A stretch of DNA of 21,100 nucleotides from Brevibacillus sp. (GTDB taxonomy: Bacteria; Bacillota; Bacilli; Brevibacillales; Brevibacillaceae): positions 1 through 21,100 of the forward strand of contig JARDZO010000133.1 in the NCBI GenBank assembly GCA_029240815.1, written 5' to 3'. Positions within the stretch are counted from its first letter, which is position 1. The number at the start of each line of letters is the position of its first letter. Under the pieces are notes generated by a model. It was not told the origin of the DNA. It made no database searches and saw only the letters and a program-made list of their open reading frames with translations. Of this stretch, positions 1-5,092 are shown in pieces. Both the position numbers and the translations under genes were made by a program.

Positions 1-180
1 GAACCACAGCTCACTGTTCACATCAATGCGGCACTCAATGTCGGACTCACTGCCCATGAAATCATCGAAGCGATCACCCATTGCATTCCCTATACAGGCT
101 TTCCTCGTGTGCTAAATGCCATTTTTACCGCGAAGCGTGTTTTTGAAGAACGAAATATGGTTCTGGAGAAGAATGTCTAA
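1..180 (+). CDS. Carboxymuconolactone decarboxylase family protein (3' end only)
   Basis: The window opens inside this gene; the last 59 codons are visible, ending with TAA at 178-180. The peptide contains INAALNVGLTAHEIIEAITH followed by a YTGFPRVLNA segment, the usual C-terminal helices of the carboxymuconolactone decarboxylase/AhpD-like fold, in which an alanine-rich helix, a G-LT--E--E turn and a GFP-(A/R)-(L/V)NA segment recur. Family members include true decarboxylases of aromatic degradation and small thiol peroxidase-like proteins. The part carrying any CxxC redox pair lies outside the window, so the activity cannot be decided. The gene converges on the HEAT-repeat gene and shares the terminator at 201-233 with it. 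Confidence 0.75.
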   Translation, partial: EPQLTVHINAALNVGLTAHEIIEAITHCIPYTGFPRVLNAIFTAKRVFEERNMVLEKNV

Positions 181-200
181 TAGGCGATTCCAAAAAGTGA

Positions 201-233
201 AGGGTGGAAAGATTACGTACATCTCTCCACCCT
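201..233. terminator. Bidirectional hairpin terminator
   Basis: AGGGTGGA (201-208) pairs with TCCACCCT (226-233). Inside it, AGAT (210-213) pairs with ATCT (221-224) around a TACGTAC loop. The hairpin lies between two convergent stop codons. The following T tracts are short on both strands, so it is a plausible but not ideal intrinsic terminator. Confidence 0.6.
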
Positions 234-258
234 CGCGCTTTACATTTCTTTTGTTTTT

Positions 259-693
259 CTACATCGAAGCCCAAGTGTCTTTAAGCCACTGCTCAAAGTC
301 TTCCCCTTTTTCACCTTCGTACGAATCATATATATCCGTTCTCATCTTCTGCAGCTTTTCTCTGAACTCTTCAAACGTATGACCTTTTGGTAAACTCTTC
401 TTGATTCTTACCAAGCTCTTCGTGGTCCCTTTAATCAAATCGCCTTTTTTCTGTGGCGGCAATTGGACTGCTTCGCCAAATCCCTTGAGCTTGTAGAAGG
501 CTGCCTGTTGTACCTTGTACACGGAATCGTTGATCAAGATACGCTTTAATAGGCCAATCGTCTGGGTGTCTTTCCACTTGCCCAGCTCTTCAACAGCTTC
601 TAAACGTTCTCTCCAATTCGACGTTCGATTGGCTGATTTTTTTAAATCCTCGTAATGAGGGGGAAACTCATTTTTCACTTCACTCGTATTCAA
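259..693 (-). CDS. HEAT-repeat domain protein of unknown function
   Basis: A small, highly charged protein of 144 residues starting at TTG 693. Residues about 27-75 (NWRERLEAVEELGKW, then a second helix pair ending KVQQAAFYKLKGFGE) form a HEAT-like helical pair with the typical spacing of leucine and alanine. The rest is lysine- and glutamate-rich and ends in an acidic tail. The open frame continues upstream to 789, but AAAGGAG at 704-710 lies 10 bases before the TTG, so the shorter start is preferred. HEAT repeats are protein-interaction scaffolds; no catalytic motif is visible. There is no signal peptide or membrane segment, so it is probably cytoplasmic. It lies about 100 bp downstream of the radical SAM gene on the same strand. 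Confidence 0.75.
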   Translation of the reverse strand: MNTSEVKNEFPPHYEDLKKSANRTSNWRERLEAVEELGKWKDTQTIGLLKRILINDSVYKVQQAAFYKLKGFGEAVQLPPQKKGDLIKGTTKSLVRIKKSLPKGHTFEEFREKLQKMRTDIYDSYEGEKGEDFEQWLKDTWASM

Positions 694-703
694 ACGGCTC
701 AAT

Positions 704-710
704 CTCCTTT
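704..710 (-). promoter_or_regulatory. Ribosome binding site setting the TTG start of the HEAT-repeat gene
   Basis: AAAGGAG on the minus strand, 10 bases before TTG 693-691. The more upstream possible starts in this frame show no comparable site. Confidence 0.6.
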
Positions 711-727
711 TGTCTTTCGTCCTTACT

Positions 728-754
728 ATTATGGCACTACTTGCCCATTTACAA
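728..754 (-). promoter_or_regulatory. Weak candidate sigma-A promoter for the HEAT-repeat gene
   Basis: On the minus strand TTGTAA (754-749) is followed after 15 bases by CATAAT (733-728). The -10 matches five of six consensus bases but the spacer is short. It would allow the HEAT-repeat gene to be transcribed independently of the radical SAM gene. Confidence 0.25.
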
Positions 755-792
755 CACCTTTGATTCCAATTGTCGCAGCCAGCCAGCAAACA

Positions 793-1668
793 TTACGCTC
801 CGAACCGCTGGCGATATCCGCATCTTCTACACAATTCCTCGACAGCCTCCCTGCGGGAAAATCCATCGACGAGGTTGTTTGCCCTCTCGCCATCCACAAT
901 GTCGGAAAAGGATGTCTCATTGATATTCCCCAGATTGATGACCCCTTCTCCATCTAGACAGCATGGCACGACAGTCCCGTTTTCGAGAATGGCTGCTTGG
1001 CTGCGAAGGCCATGGCAAAAGCCTTTGCCATCGTCCTCAGGCGCAGTCAAGCTCGGCCACTGGAATTCATAATCCTGGTTCAAATAGACGGTCTCGGCAA
1101 TTCTCACTCCGCTGCCTGGCACTACCTTTTCTTCGATCTTATAATCGAGGCCAAATTCTTTCTCGATGACTTCGAGTGTCTGGCGGTTCCTACTCTTTTG
1201 AACGTTTGTTGCGTTGTCCTGCGTCAAGTTCCACAGGCGGAAGGAAAAGATGACTTTATGCTGCTCCGCTTCACGGACAAAGGAGAGGATCTCCCGCAGA
1301 TAACCTTCGCGGTTGGTAGAACCCTCATGCCCATCAAAGCTGTGGAGCGAAAAGTTCATCTGTCTCAGCGCAGGCTTCCCGAGCAATTTATGCCGATTTT
1401 TCGCGATCAGCGTTCCGTTCGTCGTGATATTGACCTTGAAGCCTTTTTCGTGAGCGATATCCAGCAACTCATCGATCTTGGGATGGAGCAGCGGCTCCCC
1501 TTTGACGTGCAAATAAATAAAATTGGTGTGCGGTTTGATCTCGTCTAATCTTTTTGAAAAGTCCTCCACTTTGATAAAGCTCTTCGTGCGCTCCGTCGGC
1601 GGGCAAAAGCTACAAGCGAGATTGCAGACGCTGGTAATTTCTATATAAACTTTTTTAAACGTTTTCAA
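793..1668 (-). CDS. Radical SAM/SPASM domain protein
   Basis: 291 residues starting at TTG 1668. The N-terminus carries the radical SAM cluster motif CNLACSFC (Cys15, Cys19, Cys22), which binds the [4Fe-4S] cluster that cleaves S-adenosylmethionine. HVKGEPLLHP, with the GEP segment after strand 2, and ITTNGTL are the expected barrel motifs. The C-terminal third has cysteines in a SPASM-like arrangement (FCHGLRSQ, VVPCCLDGEG, LCRRCGY), which usually binds one or two auxiliary clusters. Such enzymes modify peptides or proteins, or act as maturases. No precursor peptide gene or partner oxidoreductase is recognisable nearby, so the substrate is unknown. The ribosome site is modest (GGGGA before the TTG). 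A HEAT-repeat gene follows on the same strand. Confidence 0.85.
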   Translation of the reverse strand: MKTFKKVYIEITSVCNLACSFCPPTERTKSFIKVEDFSKRLDEIKPHTNFIYLHVKGEPLLHPKIDELLDIAHEKGFKVNITTNGTLIAKNRHKLLGKPALRQMNFSLHSFDGHEGSTNREGYLREILSFVREAEQHKVIFSFRLWNLTQDNATNVQKSRNRQTLEVIEKEFGLDYKIEEKVVPGSGVRIAETVYLNQDYEFQWPSLTAPEDDGKGFCHGLRSQAAILENGTVVPCCLDGEGVINLGNINETSFSDIVDGERANNLVDGFSRREAVEELCRRCGYRQRFGA

Positions 1669-2000
1669 GATTTTGTCCCCATTCCGGATGTCTATGTGTA
1701 GAAGATGATTGCTTGATCATATAACCTTCATAGTAACATAGGACGGGTTTTGGGTGTGACGGGGGTTTCTGGAGCTAGAGGGGGTTTCCCTCTTCTCACG
1801 ATGAAAATAGCCGGTAATCCATTGCAGACGTTGGTCCCCTGCCTATTTTATCACTACCAGTTTGTACGTGGCTTTTGTGCGGTTTTTAAATAATTGAAAT
1901 TGGATGAGTGGATCAGCATACACAGGAGTCCCAGAGTCCAATATTTGTTATGCGCAAAGATTCCTTCGTACGGTGAAGCACGTAAACTTTCCTCAACGAG

Positions 2001-2031
2001 AAAAAGACACGAGCTGTTGGCTCCGTGCCTT
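2001..2031 (-). terminator. Intrinsic terminator downstream of the small basic protein gene
   Basis: Read on the minus strand, GGCACGGAGC pairs with GCTCGTGTC around a CAACA loop, with one bulged G and one G-T pair, and is followed directly by TTTTT. This is a standard intrinsic terminator. It would end transcription coming from the gene at 2311-2141, after about 110 bases of untranslated RNA. Confidence 0.6.
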
Positions 2032-2097
2032 TCGAAGAGATGCCTGTCGGATCGCATAACTACCCCGTCTTCCGTAGCTCACGGGGTAGTAAAGCCA
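2001..2097 (-). ncRNA. Candidate structured RNA of three stem-loops (family not recognised)
   Basis: On the minus strand the order is: a perfect 10-bp stem ACTACCCCGT/ACGGGGTAGT with a 12-base loop (2097-2066), a short ATGC/GCAT hairpin (about 2065-2045), then the terminator hairpin and T run ending at 2001. The stems are consecutive and there is no coding sequence. It could be the 3' untranslated region of the small gene upstream, an independent small RNA, or the relic of a mobile element end. It matches no riboswitch consensus that I can recall. Confidence 0.3.
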
Positions 2098-2140
2098 AAA
2101 CATATATTTTTGCCGTAGTTGATTTTATCCATTTCTGTTT

Positions 2141-2311
2141 TCAATCACTTTTATTACTGCTAGTGGTCTTTGCGCCATCCGCTTTTTTTCCACCTTTACT
2201 TACATATGGTTTTGGTGCGTTCTTTGCTTTCTTAGCACTCGCTTGCCATCGGTTCCAGCCCTTTTTGTCTGTTCCTCTACCTGTTCCGCCTTTACCCTTA
2301 GCTTTACTCAT
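2141..2311 (-). CDS. Small basic protein, 56 residues
   Basis: ATG at 2311 to TGA at 2143-2141, with GGAG seven bases upstream. The protein begins MSKAKGKGGTGRGTDKKGWN, continues RWQASAKKAKN, and is rich in Lys, Gly, Ser and Thr throughout, with no hydrophobic core. The gene-like ribosome site, the start-to-stop length and the G-GTDKKGWNRWQ motif suggest a real gene. From memory it resembles very small uncharacterised Bacillus proteins with a conserved GWNRW motif (possibly DUF3934), but I could not check this. A basic, disordered composition is compatible with nucleic acid binding or with a spore protein. It stands alone on the minus strand, downstream of the ribosome-protection gene, and is followed by the stem-loop cluster. 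Confidence 0.7.
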   Translation of the reverse strand: MSKAKGKGGTGRGTDKKGWNRWQASAKKAKNAPKPYVSKGGKKADGAKTTSSNKSD

Positions 2312-2576
2312 ATGCTCACTCCATTATCATTTAAATGTTGTGTTACGGTGTTGTTGGTTAAAGGTTTTTTGGCTGGTCAATTGCAATGGCAACCACTCCC
2401 ATCACATCTTTTCTAATGATCAGAATAACATATAGCTGCCAATTTCAAAACCGAGACGGTATCACGGTCTAATGGGTTTGGACATCCTTAAAACCGGCAG
2501 CATGGTCATCTACCTTCAGCGGATGGAAATGTATCCGGCTATCCCAATACTTACTCGGAAGCATCTCTGGTTCCGC
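2312..2576. other. Intergenic region between the ribosome-protection gene and the small basic gene
   Basis: Nothing convincing is seen. A weak imperfect dyad (AGACCGTGATACCGTCT on the minus strand, near 2455-2472), followed by GGTTTT, could be a poor terminator for the GTPase gene. No clear -35/-10 pair for the small gene was found. Confidence 0.35.
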
Positions 2577-4532
2577 TCAGAGCAGATGCATCTTGGCTTC
2601 CGCCTCGTCCCACGGCACCGAGTATCCTGCCCCCTTGGCGCAGAAGATCGAGGAGGATGTATAGAGAGAATCAGCATCCTTTTGGTAGCCTTTCCTTTCG
2701 ATCACTTCCTCCGTATTATGGCAAAGGTCGTAGCCGCCAAACACGCAGCGGATGCTTCCTCGTCCATGCGTGAAAGAAGCGAACTCGGTGCTGTAGTTCA
2801 TGAATGTCGACACGGGCACCCTTCCCGTAATGACCGCATGGGTATCCGACGTCTGCGGTGGCTCGAACGTGCCTGAGGAGCGCTGAATATCAGACAGCAC
2901 CCTTCCCATCTCGTCGATTCCCACCTTGATTTTGACGTCATAATAGGGCTCCAACAGTAGGTTATCCGCTTTCTCCAGCCCCTGCCGCAGCGCGCGGAAG
3001 GTGGCCTCACGGAAGTCGCCCCCATGGGTATGTTCGTTATGCGCACGGCCTCTTAGCAGCGTGATCTTCATATCGGTGACCGGCATGCCTGTCAGTAGCC
3101 CATGATGCTCCCGTTCGTAAAGATGAGACCGAACCAGATTCTGATAGTTAAAATTGAGGTCATCAGGATGACATACGCTAGCGAAATGGATCCCGCTGCC
3201 TCGCTCCCCCGGTTCAAGCAGGAGGTGCACTTCCGCATAATGCCTGAGCGGTTCGAAGTGTCCATAACCCGTCACAGCAGACTGTATCGTTTCTTTATAC
3301 AAGATTTCCGGTTGGCCGAAAGAGACCACGAAACCGAAGCGCTCCTTTACTACCTGCTCCAGCACTTCTAACTGGATCAGACCCATGACGCGAATGTGAA
3401 TCTCTTGCAGTCTCTCTTCCCAAACGACGTTCAGAGATGGATCCTCCGCATTCAGAATGCGAAACGCACCGAGCACTTGCTGCACATGAATCGAACTATC
3501 GAACTGCACTTTCGATTGTAGCGTTGGCTCGGTTTCGTAAGCAAACTTTTCTGAATAGATCCCCACCCCTTGTCCAGCCTCGGCTTCAGACAATCCGGCG
3601 ACTGCGAACAGATCGCCGGCTGCCACTTGTTCAACCGAGTGTGATTTGCTGCCGTTGAACAATAAGATCTGTGTAATTTTCTCCTCGTATTGAAGTCCGC
3701 CGCTCTCATATCTGATCAGCTCCCGTACCTTCAGCGTGCCGCTCAGCGCTTTGATGAACGTTAGCCTCTGCCCGTTTGAGGCGTGCCGAATTTTATAAAC
3801 GCGGCCCCCGAACGGAGCCGTTTCGTCATAAGACACTGTCGTCAGCAGATGCAGTTGATCCAGGAATTCAACAACACCCTCATCCTGCAGCGCCGAGCCG
3901 TAAGCGCAGGGGAAGAGACGCCCCTCTCGTATCATCTCCTGCAATGCGCCAAGCCAAAAAGTGGAATCATCCCTTCCCTCCAGGAACGCTTCTAGCAAAG
4001 ACTCGTCCCGCTCTGCTATCATCTCCCGTAGCCCTTCACCGACGAAACCGCCGGCGAAATGGTCCTTGATGGAACAGATATCCCCGGTCAGCTGACGGCG
4101 TATCTCCTCCTCTGTTCTGTTTGAATCCGAGCCGATCCGATCGGTTTTGTTGATGAAAAAGAACGTCGGAATCCGATGTTTGCGCAGCAACTGCCAGACT
4201 GTCTCGGTATGACCTTGGACGCCTTCTACCGCACTGACAATCAGGATCGCGTAATCCATGACCCCGATCGCCCGCTCCATCTCGGAGGAAAAATCGACGT
4301 GTCCAGGTGTGTCGATCAAATAATAAACGTCACCCTTATAGTGCAAAACCGCCTGATCGGCGAACACGGTAATACCCCTTGTCCGCTCGATGTCGTGGCT
4401 GTCCAGATAGGCATCTTGATGATCTACCCTGCCCCGCAATCGGATGCTGTTCGTATGGTATAGCAGCTGTTCTGCGAAAGTAGTCTTGCCCGCATCCACA
4501 TGGGCAAACAAGCCGATTGTTAGACGCTTCAT
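2577..4532 (-). CDS. TetM/EF-G-like ribosomal protection GTPase
   Basis: 651 residues, close to the roughly 640 of Tet(M)/Tet(O). The N-terminal GTPase domain has all motifs: AHVDAGKTT (10-18), RGIT (52-55), DTPGH (74-78) and NKTD (128-131). Domains II to V follow in EF-G order, with ITG-VPVSTFMNYSTEFASFTHGRG (about 568-592) in the C-terminal elongation-factor domain. This class binds the ribosome and uses GTP to expel tetracycline or rescue stalled ribosomes in the cytoplasm. The domain IV loop that contacts the drug site in Tet(M), around its SPV triplet, reads AHNEHTHGGDFR here (497-508), and the C-terminus has SIFCAKGAGYSVPWDE, unlike Tet(M). It may therefore be a chromosomal relative rather than a proven resistance gene. 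ATG 4532 follows GAGGG. There is no obvious attenuator leader and no mobile element beside it. Confidence 0.85.
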   Translation of the reverse strand: MKRLTIGLFAHVDAGKTTFAEQLLYHTNSIRLRGRVDHQDAYLDSHDIERTRGITVFADQAVLHYKGDVYYLIDTPGHVDFSSEMERAIGVMDYAILIVSAVEGVQGHTETVWQLLRKHRIPTFFFINKTDRIGSDSNRTEEEIRRQLTGDICSIKDHFAGGFVGEGLREMIAERDESLLEAFLEGRDDSTFWLGALQEMIREGRLFPCAYGSALQDEGVVEFLDQLHLLTTVSYDETAPFGGRVYKIRHASNGQRLTFIKALSGTLKVRELIRYESGGLQYEEKITQILLFNGSKSHSVEQVAAGDLFAVAGLSEAEAGQGVGIYSEKFAYETEPTLQSKVQFDSSIHVQQVLGAFRILNAEDPSLNVVWEERLQEIHIRVMGLIQLEVLEQVVKERFGFVVSFGQPEILYKETIQSAVTGYGHFEPLRHYAEVHLLLEPGERGSGIHFASVCHPDDLNFNYQNLVRSHLYEREHHGLLTGMPVTDMKITLLRGRAHNEHTHGGDFREATFRALRQGLEKADNLLLEPYYDVKIKVGIDEMGRVLSDIQRSSGTFEPPQTSDTHAVITGRVPVSTFMNYSTEFASFTHGRGSIRCVFGGYDLCHNTEEVIERKGYQKDADSLYTSSSIFCAKGAGYSVPWDEAEAKMHLL

Positions 4533-4672
4533 GTTATCCCTCTTCCGTAGCTACTCGACTAGATATTCTTTTCCCATTAAAACATAAGACTTGAGGACAA
4601 GAATAGGGTTGCCTAGCAGAGGTACCATGCCTAAGTTCGCCACTGATCGATTGAACGACAGGTTAATGCTCT

Positions 4673-4768
4673 ATGAAGGCTTGATAAAAAGCATGGGGAA
4701 AAGAGTTGAGTCTGCTGGATTTACCAGTTTACCTCGATCTTTTCCCCTGCTTGAGATCAATGATTTAT
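4673..4768. repeat. Long imperfect inverted repeat (about 96-nt hairpin)
   Basis: Nested complementary blocks surround a centre near 4721. From outside in: ATGAA (4673-4677) with TTTAT (4764-4768, one G-T pair); TTGAT (4681-4685) with ATCAA (4756-4760); AAGCA (4689-4693) with TGCTT (4748-4752); GGGGAAAAGA (4695-4704) with TCTTTTCCCC (4738-4747); TTGAG (4706-4710) with CTCGA (4733-4737); CTGG (4715-4718) with CCAG (4724-4727). Between blocks are small symmetric loops or one-base bulges. The result is a rod-like hairpin on either strand, resembling a miniature inverted-repeat element or a structured RNA. Confidence 0.6.
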
Positions 4769-4830
4769 TTTATGATTACATGATTTCTAGTCAAAAGCGC
4801 CACACTCTCCACATGAGTGGTATGCGGAAA
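4765..4830 (-). pseudogene. 3' remnant of an RNA m5U methyltransferase gene (RlmD/RlmCD type)
   Basis: The minus-strand frame ending at TAA 4767-4765 reads FPHTTHVESVALLTRN and then a few residues. This matches the C-terminal signature of the TrmA/RlmD methyltransferase family; the intact gene in this window ends FPHTGHVEAVVRL. The open frame extends upstream to about 4869, but that part has no family motif, no cofactor-binding site and no catalytic cysteine. The fragment is therefore a broken gene end, its body lost by deletion or rearrangement. It abuts the long inverted repeat at 4673-4768. Confidence 0.55.
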
Positions 4831-4950
4831 AGCGCGAAGAGTAGTTCCCATAACTGTTGTTATGCGTAATTTTCGTTCTTGAGAAATTATCCCCCCTCAA
4901 GGCTATGCCCGTTCTGTCTGACCCAGGTTGCTACCAATTGTTTAGGTCTA

Positions 4951-4993
4951 AAAATAAAAAAATCAGCCCGATTTAAAGAAACCGTGCTGATTT
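4951..4993 (-). terminator. acoR: Intrinsic terminator for acoR
   Basis: On the minus strand AAATCAGC (4993-4986) pairs with GCTGATTT (4967-4960), followed by a T-rich run to 4951. It lies about 100 bases downstream of the acoR stop codon, with no other minus-strand gene between. Confidence 0.75.
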
Positions 4994-5092
4994 ACTGTCT
5001 TAGGATCCCCTGAAGAGCTCGCGTACCTTCGCTTCCGTTTTCTCAGTTGGCAGAGAGGAAGGCGTATCCTGTAGTGCTCCCCTCAGACACCG

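Larger units (their letters stand above)
1669..2140. other. Intergenic stretch without a convincing gene
   Basis: No reading frame here has a convincing start site or recognisable motif. The stretch holds a cluster of G runs on the plus strand (1745-1784), a terminator-like hairpin (2001-2031) and a perfect 10-bp hairpin (2066-2097). The short open frames across it run through these inverted repeats and on both strands, which argues against coding. Confidence 0.5.

Noticed and set aside
694..789. N-terminal extension of the HEAT-repeat protein from 789
   Set aside because: The AAAGGAG site before TTG 693 and the Cys/Trp-rich, unconserved-looking extension argue for the shorter protein.
1854..2057. 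Minus-strand frame of 67 codons starting inside the stem-loop cluster
   Set aside because: No ribosome site; it reads through the terminator hairpin and T run, so translation is unlikely.
2025..2435. Plus-strand frame of 136 codons
   Set aside because: It is antisense to the small basic gene at 2311-2141, which has a proper ribosome site and a sensible composition; the plus-strand product is a Phe/Leu/Pro-rich artefact.
4591..4869. Plus-strand frame of 92 codons with a possible start at 4627 (MPKFATDRLND)
   Set aside because: It runs through the whole long hairpin and antisense to the methyltransferase remnant; no recognisable motif, and its C-terminal part reads as the complement of a known family signature.
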